Below are positions 11,741 through 21,664 of a DNA stretch of 64,000 bases, piece after piece; the first letter of the stretch is position 1; each line of letters starts with the position of its first letter. The notes below the pieces were generated by a model that saw only the letters and a list, made by a program, of their open reading frames with translations, searched no databases and was not told the origin of the DNA. This DNA is from Microvirga sp. KLBC 81 (lineage in GTDB: Bacteria; Pseudomonadota; Alphaproteobacteria; Rhizobiales; Beijerinckiaceae), in contig NZ_QDAH01000012.1 of NCBI RefSeq assembly GCF_003075415.1, forward strand, positions 54,163 through 118,162. Reading direction: 5' to 3'. A program made the translations under genes and the position numbers.

Positions 11741-13213
11741 CTATCCGTGGGCGATGACGAGGGTCTTGGTGGTCGTGAACTCGATCAGGCCCTCGAAACC
11801 TTTCTCGCGGCCATGGCCCGAGCGGCCGAAGCCGCCGAAGGGCAATTCGATACCGCCGCCTGCGCCGTAGCAGTTCACGAAGACTTGGCCTGCTCGCATG
11901 GCGCGAGCCACGCGTGTGGAGCGCATGGCATCGCGGGTCCAGACGCCTGCAGCAAGGCCATAAGGCGTGCCGTTCGCTAGCCGGATCGCCTCCGCCTCGT
12001 CTTCGAAGGGTGTTGCCACGAGAACCGGGCCGAACACTTCTTCCTGGGAGAGCATGCTCTGGTGAGGCACGGGCGCGAAGAAGACCGGCGGCACGTAGAA
12101 GCCTTCAGCCGGCGCATCGATGGCCACCACGCCTTCGCCCAGGATGGTAAGGCCCTCGTTGCGCGCGCGCTCCAGATAGCCGAGAACGCGGCGCTGCTGG
12201 GCCTGGTTGATCATGGGGCCGAGATCGGGCTCGCGCTCCGGATGGCCTGCGCGGAGCGCGCGGAAGCGCTCGGCAACCGCATTCACCACATCGTCGAAGA
12301 TGCCGCGCTGGATCAGGAGGCGGCTGCCTGCCGAGCAGGTCTGGCCGCCGTTCTGGATGATGGCGTTGACGAGGGTGGGCAAGGCGCGTTCGATATCTGC
12401 ATCGTCAAAGACAACCTGCGCCGATTTGCCGCCGAGTTCGAGGGTCACGCCCACATGGTTCCTGGCCGCAGCCGTCTGCACGGCGGTGCCGGTCTCGGGG
12501 CTGCCGGTGAAGGACAGAAAGTCGATTCCGGGGTGAGCGGCGAGCGCCGCACCTGCGGTCCGGCCAAGACCCGTCACGATGTTGATGGCGCCATCGGGGA
12601 AGCCGACCCCGCGAGCAAGGGCGGAGATGCGCAGAATGGTGAGCGACGCATCCTCGGCAGGCTTCACGACGGTGGCGTTGCCGGCAGCAAGCGCTGCGCC
12701 CACGGAACGGCCGAAGATCTGCATCGGGTAGTTCCAGGGCACGATATGCCCCGTCACGCCATGCGGCACGCGCTCGACGCCGATGAAATGCGTGTTGAGA
12801 TAGGGAATGACATCGCCGTGCAGCTTGTCGGCGGCACTGCCGTAATATTCGAAATAGCGGGCGAGCGCGATGGCGTCGGCGCGGGATTGGCGCAGGGGCT
12901 TGCCGTTGTCGCGGCTCTCAAGCGCTGCCAGCTCATCCGCATGCGCCTCGACGATGGCGGCGAGCTTCATCAGCAAACGTCCGCGCTCAGTCGCTGTCAG
13001 CTTGCCCCAGGCCCCCTCGAAGGCACTGCGCGCAGCCTTGACCGCAGCGTCGACGTCCTGCGCCGTGCCGGAAGCGATCTTGGCGAAGAGCGCGCCATCC
13101 ACCGGCGAGACGACATCGAGCAGCATGCCGTCAGAGGCCGGTATGTCCTTGCCGCCGATGAGATTCTTGAAAACCATGTTCGGTGCGATGTTCGAGCTGA
13201 TCTGGTCGTTCAC
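11741..13213 (-). CDS. NAD(P)-dependent aldehyde dehydrogenase
   Basis: A 490-residue member of the ALDH superfamily that oxidises an aldehyde to its acid. The Glu motif TLELGGKSAQ and the catalytic Cys motif NGGQTCSAGSR are intact, as are PWNYPMQ and FGGFGRSGHGREKG near the C-terminus. The substrate cannot be fixed from sequence; the closest groups act on betaine, amino or aromatic aldehydes. Its ATG overlaps the stop of the upstream ATPase gene by four bases (ATGA), so the pair is translationally coupled. Confidence 0.95.
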   Translation of the reverse strand: MNDQISSNIAPNMVFKNLIGGKDIPASDGMLLDVVSPVDGALFAKIASGTAQDVDAAVKAARSAFEGAWGKLTATERGRLLMKLAAIVEAHADELAALESRDNGKPLRQSRADAIALARYFEYYGSAADKLHGDVIPYLNTHFIGVERVPHGVTGHIVPWNYPMQIFGRSVGAALAAGNATVVKPAEDASLTILRISALARGVGFPDGAINIVTGLGRTAGAALAAHPGIDFLSFTGSPETGTAVQTAAARNHVGVTLELGGKSAQVVFDDADIERALPTLVNAIIQNGGQTCSAGSRLLIQRGIFDDVVNAVAERFRALRAGHPEREPDLGPMINQAQQRRVLGYLERARNEGLTILGEGVVAIDAPAEGFYVPPVFFAPVPHQSMLSQEEVFGPVLVATPFEDEAEAIRLANGTPYGLAAGVWTRDAMRSTRVARAMRAGQVFVNCYGAGGGIELPFGGFGRSGHGREKGFEGLIEFTTTKTLVIAHG

Positions 13214-14838
13214 CGGTTCTGCACTCCCTGAAATATTCTTGCCCTTCCTGGCACCGCAGCCAGGAGCTGGCGCGTATAGGCATCGCGCGGGTCGGCGAAG
13301 AGTTGCGCAGTTTGGGCCATTTCGACAATTCGACCTTTTTGCATGACAGCCACGCGATCACAGATCTGGGCAGCGACGCGAAGATCGTGGGTGATGAAGA
13401 GAATGGAGAGGCCCAGCTCTTTCTGCAAGCTTTTGAGCAGCTTCAGGATCTCGGCCTGCACGGAGACGTCGAGGGCGGAAACGGCCTCATCCGCCACCAG
13501 CACGTCGGGTTTCATGGCGAGCGCCCGGGCGATGCCGATGCGCTGGCGCTGGCCGCCGGAGAACTCGTGGGGATAGCGCTCGGCGGCCTGGGCGGGCAGG
13601 CCCACTTTCTCGAGCAGGATGCGCGCGTCCTCGAAAGCCTTGGCAGGATCGACGCCTTGCGTGATCGGGCCTTCGGCAATGATGTAGCCCACCTTGCGTC
13701 TCGGATTGAGCGAGGCGAAGGGGTCCTGGAACACGATCTGGATCTTGCGCCGGTGAGGACGCAGGTCAGCTTGCGAGAGAGCGCTGAAGGGCAGGCTTCC
13801 AATCTCGATCTTGCCGCCATCCGGCTCGATCAGCCGCAGCACGCAGCGCCCGACGGTGGATTTGCCCGAGCCTGACTCGCCTACAAGTCCAAGGGTTTCG
13901 CCGCGGCGGATGTCAAAGCTCACCGCATCGGCCGCCTGGACCTCGCGACTTTTCCTGAAGAGGCCACGTCCGCCGTAAGATTTGGTGAGGGAATCGACCT
14001 TCAGGATGATGGGCTCGTTCTGCAATTCTTTCGGCGGCGGCGGGGTCAGCGAGGGCACGGCAGCCAGAAGCCGATTGGTGTAGGGGTGCTGCGGATTGTG
14101 GAGCACCTCATCCGCCGTTCCCTGTTCCACCAGCTCTCCATTCTGCAGCACCGCGACGCGGTCGGCGATCTCGGCCACGACGCCGAAATCGTGCGTGATG
14201 AAGAGAACGGCCGTGCCTTTCTTGCGGCGCAGGTTGTCGATGAGTTTCAGCACCTGCGCCTGTGTGGTGACATCGAGCGCCGTCGTCGGCTCGTCGGCGA
14301 TGAGGAGCTTGGGCTCGAGCGCCAAGGCCATGGCGATCATCACGCGCTGCCGTTGTCCACCGGAGAGCTCGTGCGGATAGGCACGGGCGATGAGTTCGGG
14401 GTTCGGCAGGTTGACCTCGGTGAGCAGCTCGACGGCGCGCTTATAACGTTCGGCGGGGCTCAGGAGGCGATGCGCCTGGAAGGTTTCGGCGATCTGGTCC
14501 GCCACCCGCATGACCGGGTTGAGCGAGGTCATGGGCTCCTGGAATACCATGCCGATCTCCCGCCCGCGAACGTCGCACCATCCTTCCTCGTCGAGAGCGA
14601 GCAGATCGAACCCGCCTAGCTTGACGGTGCCGGAGAGCACCCTGACCGCAGGCGGCAGAAGGCCAATGGCCGCCATGGCCGTCATGGACTTGCCGGAGCC
14701 CGATTCCCCGACGACGCAGAGCGTCTCGCCTGGCAGGATCGTGAGCGACAGATCCTTGATCGCGTGCTGCCGGTCGGCCAAGGCAGGCAGACCGATGGAG
14801 AGGTTTTCAATCGACAGCACGGGGGAGGGGCCGGTCAC
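13210..14838 (-). CDS. fused ABC transporter ATPase with two nucleotide-binding domains (DppD-DppF type)
   Basis: A 542-residue protein joining two complete ABC ATPase domains in one chain. Each has Walker A (GESGSGKS), a signature (LSGGQRQRV in the first, FSGGQRQRI in the second) and Walker B ([15 protein letters not shown]). Each half carries the oligopeptide C-terminal extension ([30 protein letters not shown]). I chose the GTG at 14838, seven bases after AGGAG and just before [12 protein letters not shown]. An upstream ATG at 14982 would add 48 residues with no family similarity. It probably powers the permeases at 6524-8310. Confidence 0.9.
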   Translation of the reverse strand: MTGPSPVLSIENLSIGLPALADRQHAIKDLSLTILPGETLCVVGESGSGKSMTAMAAIGLLPPAVRVLSGTVKLGGFDLLALDEEGWCDVRGREIGMVFQEPMTSLNPVMRVADQIAETFQAHRLLSPAERYKRAVELLTEVNLPNPELIARAYPHELSGGQRQRVMIAMALALEPKLLIADEPTTALDVTTQAQVLKLIDNLRRKKGTAVLFITHDFGVVAEIADRVAVLQNGELVEQGTADEVLHNPQHPYTNRLLAAVPSLTPPPPKELQNEPIILKVDSLTKSYGGRGLFRKSREVQAADAVSFDIRRGETLGLVGESGSGKSTVGRCVLRLIEPDGGKIEIGSLPFSALSQADLRPHRRKIQIVFQDPFASLNPRRKVGYIIAEGPITQGVDPAKAFEDARILLEKVGLPAQAAERYPHEFSGGQRQRIGIARALAMKPDVLVADEAVSALDVSVQAEILKLLKSLQKELGLSILFITHDLRVAAQICDRVAVMQKGRIVEMAQTAQLFADPRDAYTRQLLAAVPGRARIFQGVQNR

Positions 14839-15026
14839 ACACGTTCTCCTGCTGCGGACTTGAGGGGCCAGACGGAGAAGGAAGCATCTTCGCCCGGTAG
14901 CCCTTTCGTCAATCCATTCCGGCTCTTTGGCGTTTGAAAACCCGCTTGGTTGAGAACAGGCCCGCATCGACGGCGCCGGCATGACGAAGCCGCCTTACGG
15001 CAGCCGCATGGATCGCATGCTGTCCT

Positions 15027-17072
15027 TTATCCGGGCAGCGGAACGGAGATGTCATAGGAAACGCCCGTCACCGCGAAATTGAGCACCATGTAGCCGTCCA
15101 ACTCCCCCTCGATGCTTCGGCGGATCAGGCGCGATCCGAAGCCCTGGCGCTTGGGAGGCTGCACCGGAGGCCCGCCCGTTTCGGTCCAAGTGATGCGCAA
15201 TTGCGTTGGGCGGTCTCCGGCGGGAATAACGCTCCACGACACATCAAGCCGTCCCGTCGGAACGGAAAGGGCGCCATACTTGGCGGCGTTCGTCACCAGT
15301 TCGTGCAGAACGAGGCCGAGATTGATGGCATAACGGGGCGGCAGATTCACCCTTGGCCCATCAATCGTGACCCGATCATCCGATTCCCGCTTGTAGGGAG
15401 CGAGCTCCTGCTCGGCGATATCGTGCAGATCCGCTTCACGCCAGGATTTCAGGGTCAGCAGATTGTGGGTCATGGAGAGGGCGAGCAGCCGTCCCTCGAA
15501 CGCTTTCTTGAACTGCGCGGCACTGTCAGCGGAACGCAGGGTCTGCGCGGCGATGGATTGCACGGTGGCAAGGGTGTTTTTCACGCGGTGGTTCAACTCG
15601 TCGAGGAAGAAGCGCTGCTGCTCGTCGACCTGCTTGCGCTCGGTGATGTCCTGAATGATGCCGACAAGGGATGTAGGGTTCTTCTGAGTGTCGAAGGATA
15701 CCTTGCCTTTGGAGCTGATCCAGCACACGCGTCCGTCCGGGCGTCGCACTCTGTACTCGTCCTCGTATTCGCCATTGCCACGGATAGCCGCTTTCAGTTT
15801 CTCGACGACGCCGGGTTCATCCTCAGGATGGATCAGAGATCTCCATTCCTGCGGCTCGACCGTGGTTTCCCGAGCGGGGAAGCCGAGGAGCAGGGCTGCC
15901 TGACTCGACCAGCCGCCAATCCGTTTCCGGTGATCGTACCACCAGGTTCCCATGTGGCCCGCCTCCAGCGCCAGCCGGGCCCGCTCCTCGCTGGCTTTCA
16001 GCGCTTCCTGACGCTCGGCGACATCGTCCATGAGGTCGTTGAAGGCTTTCGCCAGAATGCCGAGCTCACCCGAGTTCTTGGGAAGGTTGATGCGCGCCTG
16101 ATAATCGCCGCGCCGCCAATCCTTCACCGCATTCGTCATGATCTCGAATGGTTTCGTGATGAAGGCGCGGCTCGCCAGCCATGAGAGCGACAAAGCCAGG
16201 ACGAGCGCCGCCGCGATCAGCATGAAGCCTCGCTTGGCTGCCTGATTGATCGACGCGAAGGCGGCCTTCGTTGACAGGCCGACATTGATGTAGATGTCTT
16301 TCGGGGGAAGTTCGAGCGGGATGTAGCCCACGACGCGCTTGACTCCGTCTACGCTGACGGTCTCGGCCGTTCCCACCTCGTTTGCCCTGGCTTGAGCCAG
16401 GTGATCCCATGGCAGCAGCTTTCCGACCAAGCGTTCCGGAGAGGGTTCCTGTACGATGGCGATACCCCTCCGGTCCGCGATCGTGACCGAGCCATCCTTC
16501 GGCACAGTCCGTTCCTTCAGTTTCTGGCTGAGCCACTTCAGATCGAGAGCCGCGGCCAACACACCCACCACATCGCCCCTATCGTTCCAGATCGGCAGGG
16601 CGAGTGGCAGCACGGGATGGGGTCCGAGCCCGCCTTCGTCGAAGACCGGCGTATACTCGCCCACGACGAAGCCCTTCACGCCGAGTGCATTATGGAAATA
16701 AGGGCGGTCGGCATAGTAGTGTTGCGTATCGACGGTGCCGGTCGGCCGGCAACGGATATGTCCACTGATGTCCATAGCGACGAAGGACAGGACATAGGGC
16801 ACTTTTTCCTGAATCGCCTTCAGATACGGACTGCAGGCTGCGGTATCGAACGTGCGGATGGACGGGGCTTCATCCACAGCGAGCAGAAGGCCCTTGATCC
16901 CGTCGAAAATTCTCTCGAGTTCCGCCCCCACCAGTTGGGCCTGCCGGACGGCCAGGTCGTTTACCTCGGCCTCACGGGCGCGCCGGAGCGAGACTTCCGT
17001 AAAGGTCCAAATGACGATCGCCGGCAGAACGGAGATCAACGCCAAAAGGAGCAAACGTCTCGTCAGAGTCAT
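15027..17072 (-). CDS. membrane sensor histidine kinase, HWE/HisKA_2 family, with Cache, HAMP and PAS domains
   Basis: A 681-residue sensor kinase. A transmembrane helix at about 7-25 is followed by a periplasmic double-Cache region (about 35-270) with YYADRPYFHNAL typical of ligand-binding Cache domains. A second helix lies at about 280-300, then HAMP, a PAS domain near 365-480 (ending IIQDITERK), and the kinase core. The phospho-acceptor motif LDELNHRVKNTLATVQSIA is of the HWE/HisKA_2 type, common in Hyphomicrobiales. No response regulator is adjacent. Proteins of this kind often feed the general stress response, which is inference here. Confidence 0.92.
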   Translation of the reverse strand: MTLTRRLLLLALISVLPAIVIWTFTEVSLRRAREAEVNDLAVRQAQLVGAELERIFDGIKGLLLAVDEAPSIRTFDTAACSPYLKAIQEKVPYVLSFVAMDISGHIRCRPTGTVDTQHYYADRPYFHNALGVKGFVVGEYTPVFDEGGLGPHPVLPLALPIWNDRGDVVGVLAAALDLKWLSQKLKERTVPKDGSVTIADRRGIAIVQEPSPERLVGKLLPWDHLAQARANEVGTAETVSVDGVKRVVGYIPLELPPKDIYINVGLSTKAAFASINQAAKRGFMLIAAALVLALSLSWLASRAFITKPFEIMTNAVKDWRRGDYQARINLPKNSGELGILAKAFNDLMDDVAERQEALKASEERARLALEAGHMGTWWYDHRKRIGGWSSQAALLLGFPARETTVEPQEWRSLIHPEDEPGVVEKLKAAIRGNGEYEDEYRVRRPDGRVCWISSKGKVSFDTQKNPTSLVGIIQDITERKQVDEQQRFFLDELNHRVKNTLATVQSIAAQTLRSADSAAQFKKAFEGRLLALSMTHNLLTLKSWREADLHDIAEQELAPYKRESDDRVTIDGPRVNLPPRYAINLGLVLHELVTNAAKYGALSVPTGRLDVSWSVIPAGDRPTQLRITWTETGGPPVQPPKRQGFGSRLIRRSIEGELDGYMVLNFAVTGVSYDISVPLPG

Positions 17073-17185
17073 GCAGGGGCCCAGCCAGATCGGAGCAAAG
17101 GATCATAAAGATCGTTGAGCGTCCACCCCGTAACAACCACAGAGTGGTCTTGCATCCTCAGGCAAGAGGTGTCAGGGGAGCAGGA

Positions 17186-18997
17186 ATGGCTCTTCCTCCT
17201 CTTCTTCTTCTCCAGGACATCGCGCTCACCTTCGGCGGAACGCCCCTGATCGAGAGCGCGGAACTTTCCGTCTCGCCCGGCGAGCGCGCCTGTCTCGTGG
17301 GCCGTAACGGCTCGGGCAAATCCACCCTGCTCAAGATTGCCGCAGGCATGATGGAGCCGGACAGCGGCAAGCGCTTCGTCCAGCCCGGCGCGACCGTGCG
17401 CTACCTGGCGCAGGAGCCGGATCTGAGCGCCTTTCCGAATACCCTGACTTACGTGGAATCAGGCCTCGGCCCGGGCGATGATCCTTACCGGGCACGCTAC
17501 CTGCTGGAGCAGCTCGGTCTGACCGGCGAAGAGAAGCCTGACGATCTCTCGGGCGGCGAGGCCCGCCGGGCGGCGCTCGCCCATGTGCTGGCGCCGGAGC
17601 CCGATATTCTGCTGCTGGACGAGCCGACCAACCATCTCGACCTCCCGGCCATCGAGTGGTTGGAAAGCGAACTGAAGAGTATTCGTTCCGCCCTCGTGCT
17701 CATCAGCCACGACCGGCGCTTCCTGGAAAGCCTCTCCCAGTCCACCATCTGGCTCGACCGGGGACGCACCCGCCGCATGGACCAAGGCTTCGCCCATTTC
17801 GAGGAATGGCGCGATCAGGTGCTGGAGCAGGAGGAGGCCGAGCAACACAAGCTCGGTCGCAAGCTCGTGGCCGAAGCCGATTGGCTGCGCTACGGCGTGA
17901 CCGCCCGGCGCAAGCGGAATGTCCGCCGTCTCGGCAACCTCCACGCCATGCGCCAGCAGTATCGCGACCGCAAGCGCGCCGTCGGAACGGTCAATATGAC
18001 TCTAGCCGAGGCGGAGCAATCCGGCACCCTCGTCGTGGAGGCGGAGGGCATCTCGAAGGCTTATGGCGACCGTTCCATCGTCTCGAACCTGTCCTTGCGC
18101 ATCCTGCGCGGCGACCGGCTCGGCATCATCGGTCCGAACGGCGCGGGCAAGACCACGCTGATCAACCTGCTCACCGGCAATCTCGAGCCGGATTCCGGCC
18201 GGGTGCGCTTAGGCTCCAACCTGCAGATGGTTCACCTGGACCAGCGCCGGGCGAGCCTCGATCCCAATGCCACCGTAGCGGAGACGCTCACCGGCGGGCG
18301 GGGAGATTCTGTCACCATCGGCGGGCAGACGAAGCATGTGATCGGCTATATGAAAGACTTCCTGTTCTCGCCCGAGCAGGCCCGCACCCCCGCAGGCGTG
18401 CTCTCGGGCGGCGAGCGCAACAGGCTCATGCTGGCCCGCGCCTTGGCGCAGCCCTCGAACCTTCTCGTGCTCGATGAGCCGACCAACGATCTCGATCTCG
18501 AGACCTTGGACCTGCTGCAGGAGATGATCACGGATTATTCCGGCACGGTCATCCTGGTCAGCCACGACCGCGACTTCCTCGACCGCACGGTGAGCTCCGT
18601 CCTCGTCTCGGAAGGCGAGGGGCGCTGGATCGAGTACGCGGGCGGCTATTCCGACATGGTGGCCCAGCGCGGACAGGGCGTTCAGGCTCGCATTGTCGAG
18701 AAGGAGGCCAAGCCCAAGACCACGGACAAGCCCGCAGCCGCGCCCGCCGCTCAGGCCAAACGCAAGCTCAGCTTCAACGAGCAGCACGACCTCAAGACCC
18801 TGCCGGGCCGCATGCAGGAGCTGGAGGCCAAGATCGCGAAGGTGCAGGAGATCCTCGCCGATCCGGAGCTTTATTCCCGCGACCCAGCCCGCTTCCAGAA
18901 GGCGATGGATGCCCTCACACAGCTGCAGGCGGACCTGCACGCGGCGGAAGAGCGGTGGCTGGAGCTGGAAGTGTTGCGCGAGGAGCTGGGGGAATAA
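17186..18997 (+). CDS. uup: ABC-F ATPase, Uup type
   Basis: A 603-residue soluble ATPase with two ABC domains and no membrane part. Walker A motifs GRNGSGKS and GPNGAGKT, signatures LSGGEARRA and LSGGERNRL, and Walker B LLLDEPTNHLD and LVLDEPTNDLD are intact. The C-terminal coiled-coil domain (KLSFNEQHDLKTLP onwards) is that of Uup, which acts on ribosomes or branched DNA. The ATG at 17186, after GGGGAGCAGG, fits the family start; an upstream ATG at 17144 would add 14 unrelated residues. A second ABC-F protein of a different branch is at 61917. Confidence 0.93.
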   Translation: MALPPLLLLQDIALTFGGTPLIESAELSVSPGERACLVGRNGSGKSTLLKIAAGMMEPDSGKRFVQPGATVRYLAQEPDLSAFPNTLTYVESGLGPGDDPYRARYLLEQLGLTGEEKPDDLSGGEARRAALAHVLAPEPDILLLDEPTNHLDLPAIEWLESELKSIRSALVLISHDRRFLESLSQSTIWLDRGRTRRMDQGFAHFEEWRDQVLEQEEAEQHKLGRKLVAEADWLRYGVTARRKRNVRRLGNLHAMRQQYRDRKRAVGTVNMTLAEAEQSGTLVVEAEGISKAYGDRSIVSNLSLRILRGDRLGIIGPNGAGKTTLINLLTGNLEPDSGRVRLGSNLQMVHLDQRRASLDPNATVAETLTGGRGDSVTIGGQTKHVIGYMKDFLFSPEQARTPAGVLSGGERNRLMLARALAQPSNLLVLDEPTNDLDLETLDLLQEMITDYSGTVILVSHDRDFLDRTVSSVLVSEGEGRWIEYAGGYSDMVAQRGQGVQARIVEKEAKPKTTDKPAAAPAAQAKRKLSFNEQHDLKTLPGRMQELEAKIAKVQEILADPELYSRDPARFQKAMDALTQLQADLHAAEERWLELEVLREELGE

Positions 18998-19130
18998 GGG
19001 CGATCCATCGCACGCCTGTCCGCACAATGAGCGTTCGGTATGACCTAACGGCATTGCTGAGGATGGGAACTCGACACTAAAGTGACATCACCCGCTCGCT
19101 AGAAGCGGATCGTCACCGAGGAGGAGTGTG

Positions 19131-20096
19131 ATGAACTGCTTTTCACGAAATTGCCTGACCGTATTTCTGACGATGCTCAGTGTCGGGGCCGTGCCCTCGG
19201 TCCTGCAGGCGGCCGATCTTGATCGGGATCTCTTGGCCGAACGAGTCACCAAGCTGTCTCGCGGCACGCAATGGAAGCCGGTCTCCGCCGTTCCGATCAG
19301 CTTCGTGACCTATCATCCGCAGGGCATGGTGAAGATCGGCGATACGCTGTTCGTGTCGTCTGTGGAGATCAAGGAACCGACCAAGCGCTTTCCGCAGCCC
19401 GTGGATGGCTATGACCGGGACACGGGTGCGGGCGTGGGTCATCTCTTCAAGATCGACATGAAGGGCAACCTCATCTCGGAGATCACCCTCGGGGAGGGCT
19501 CGATCTATCATCCGGGCGGGATCGATTATGACGGGCGCTATATCTGGGTGCCGGTGGCGGAATATCGGCCGAACAGCCGCTCCATCGTCTACCGGGTCGA
19601 TCCGGAGACCATGAAGGCGGAGGAGATGTTCCGCTTCGCAGACCATATCGGCGGCGTGGTTCACGATACCGACGACAATTCCCTGCATGGCGTGAGCTGG
19701 GGTTCGCGTCGGTTCTATCGCTGGACTCTCGATGCCAGCGGCAAGCCCACCAATGGGGATGAATCTCCTGAGAAGCTGAGGAAGCTGAACACGTCGCACT
19801 ATCTCGACTATCAGGACTGTAAATACACCGGCAATCACCGCATGCTGTGCTCCGGCGTCACGGAAATGCGGGTCACGCCCGATGCGGCTCCGTTCCGGCT
19901 CGGCGGGCTCGATCTGGTCGATCTCACCGATGGACGTCCGCTCTTCCAGACGCCGGTGCTGCTCTGGACCGCTTCCGGATTCGACATGACCCACAACCCG
20001 GTCTGGATGGAGACGAGCGAGGCGGGGATCCGCGGCTACTTCATGCCCGAGGACGACAGGTCCGTGCTCTATATCTACGAGGCCGAGGTGAAGTAG
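19131..20096 (+). CDS. secreted beta-propeller-like protein (DUF6454-like)
   Basis: A 321-residue exported protein. Residues 1-28 are a signal peptide ending near LQAADLD. The mature part has repeated strand patterns such as HPQGMVKIGDTLFVSSVEI, YHPGGIDYDGRYIWVPVAEY and HGVSWGSRRFYRWTLD, which suggest a beta-propeller. I recall such proteins as DUF6454. No catalytic function is known. The ATG at 19131 is preferred over the GTG just before it; GAGGAG lies upstream. It stands alone on the plus strand. Confidence 0.8.
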   Translation: MNCFSRNCLTVFLTMLSVGAVPSVLQAADLDRDLLAERVTKLSRGTQWKPVSAVPISFVTYHPQGMVKIGDTLFVSSVEIKEPTKRFPQPVDGYDRDTGAGVGHLFKIDMKGNLISEITLGEGSIYHPGGIDYDGRYIWVPVAEYRPNSRSIVYRVDPETMKAEEMFRFADHIGGVVHDTDDNSLHGVSWGSRRFYRWTLDASGKPTNGDESPEKLRKLNTSHYLDYQDCKYTGNHRMLCSGVTEMRVTPDAAPFRLGGLDLVDLTDGRPLFQTPVLLWTASGFDMTHNPVWMETSEAGIRGYFMPEDDRSVLYIYEAEVK

Positions 20097-20236
20097 CGAC
20101 TTGTCACCTGATGGGCGACGGTGTTTCTGACGGACATTGTCGCCCGTCTCGGCTGATCGTTCCGCTCAGACCTTTTGGATTGCTTGCGCGTTTAGCTCGG
20201 TGACTCCAAGTCCTGCCGCTACCTGGGAGACAGCCG

Positions 20237-21352
20237 ATGGCGCCTGCGAAACTGTTCACACCCTTCCGGGTCGGAGAGCTTGAACTTCCCAATCGGATCG
20301 TGATCGCGCCCATGTGCCAGTACTCGGCGGAGAACGGGTGCATGACCGACTGGCACACGATCCATCTCGGTCAGCTCGCTCTCTCTGGGGCCGCGCTCCT
20401 CACCATCGAGGCGACCGCCGTCGTGCCCGAAGGGCGCATCACCTATGCCGATGTGGGCCTCTATTCGGATGAGTGCGAAACCGCCATAGGGCGCGTTCTG
20501 GACAGCGTCCGTCGCTGGTCGGACATGCCGATTGCCATTCAATTGGCTCACGCCGGACGCAAAGCTTCCACGGAGGTGCCCTGGAAAGGGGGACATCAGA
20601 TCTCGCCTGATCACTCCAATGGCTGGCAGACGGAAGCGCCCTCAGCCATCCCATACGCGACAGGTGAGATCCCTCCGACGGCGCTGGATCGGGATGGATT
20701 GGCGCGCGTGCGCGATGCCTTCGCCGAAGCAGCCAGACGGGCCTCGCGGCTAAGCATCGATGCGGTGCAGATCCATGCGGCTCACGGCTATCTGCTCCAC
20801 GAGTTCCTCTCGCCGCTGTCCAACCAGCGTACGGATGAATACGGCGGATCGCTCGAGAACCGGATGTGCTTTCCGCTTGAGGTGTTCGAGGCCGTCCGCG
20901 CTGCCTTTCCGGCGGAGCGGCCCGTCACGGTGCGGGTCTCGGGAACCGACTGGGCCGAGGGCGGGTGGACGATCGAGGAGACCGTCGCCTTCGCACAGGC
21001 ACTCGAAGCGCGCGGATGCAGTGGGATGCACATCTCGAGCGGCGGGCTTTCCGCGGCGCAGCAGATCCCGGTGGGGCCCAGCTATCAGGTGCCGCTGGCT
21101 CGCGCGGTCAAGGCAGCCACCAGGATGCCGGTCATCGCAGTCGGCCTCATTACCGATTATGTGCAGGCGGAAGCCATTCTCGCTACGGGAGATGCGGATC
21201 TCATCGCGCTTGCCCGCGCCATTCTCTACGATCCCCGCTGGCCTTGGCACGCGGCCGCGTATTTCGGCGCTTCCGTCAAAGCGCCCAACCAGTACCTGCG
21301 CTCACAGCCCCATCAGTATCCCCGTCTCTTCGATGTTCGTGCGGATGACTGA
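20237..21352 (+). CDS. Old Yellow Enzyme family NADH:flavin oxidoreductase (YqjM/XenA-like)
   Basis: A 371-residue FMN-containing ene-reductase with a TIM-barrel fold. KLFTPFRVGELELPNRIVIA and PMCQYSAENG at the start are typical of the YqjM/XenA branch; the Cys in PMCQYS sits where that branch tunes FMN potential. The catalytic His pair lies in QIHAAHGYLLHEFLSP, followed by NQRTDEYGGSLENR. The enzyme probably reduces activated C=C bonds using NAD(P)H. It stands alone between a secreted protein and a dodecin gene. Confidence 0.95.
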   Translation: MAPAKLFTPFRVGELELPNRIVIAPMCQYSAENGCMTDWHTIHLGQLALSGAALLTIEATAVVPEGRITYADVGLYSDECETAIGRVLDSVRRWSDMPIAIQLAHAGRKASTEVPWKGGHQISPDHSNGWQTEAPSAIPYATGEIPPTALDRDGLARVRDAFAEAARRASRLSIDAVQIHAAHGYLLHEFLSPLSNQRTDEYGGSLENRMCFPLEVFEAVRAAFPAERPVTVRVSGTDWAEGGWTIEETVAFAQALEARGCSGMHISSGGLSAAQQIPVGPSYQVPLARAVKAATRMPVIAVGLITDYVQAEAILATGDADLIALARAILYDPRWPWHAAAYFGASVKAPNQYLRSQPHQYPRLFDVRADD

Positions 21353-21376
21353 CGATTCACGAGGGCGGCGCTGGGA

Positions 21377-21595
21377 TTACTGGCTGCCCTCCTCCAGGGT
21401 GAAGCCTGCCTTCAGCACGACCTGGTAATGGCGCACCTCGCCATTCTCGATATGCCCACGGGTTTGCAGGACCTCGAACCAGCGCAGGTTTCGCAAGGTC
21501 TTGCCCGCACGGCTGATCGCCGTCTCGATGGCATCCTCGATGCTCTCCGTGGATGAGCCGGCGAGCTCGACAACTTTGTAGACGTGATCGTCCAT
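21377..21595 (-). CDS. dodecin family flavin-binding protein
   Basis: A 72-residue protein. The start [18 protein letters not shown], the helix [16 protein letters not shown], and [12 protein letters not shown] and [12 protein letters not shown] are the complete dodecin pattern. Dodecins assemble as hollow 12-mers that store riboflavin or FMN; the Trp in LRWFEV stacks on the flavin. It converges with the flavin enzyme gene 24 bases away, though the two are not co-transcribed. Confidence 0.95.
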   Translation of the reverse strand: MDDHVYKVVELAGSSTESIEDAIETAISRAGKTLRNLRWFEVLQTRGHIENGEVRHYQVVLKAGFTLEEGSQ

Positions 21596-21664
21596 GGGGC
21601 GCTCCCTGCGTTGCTTGCAAGCAGAGTTGTAGAGCGCCCCGGATGGCTGCCTATGGGAGACGCA

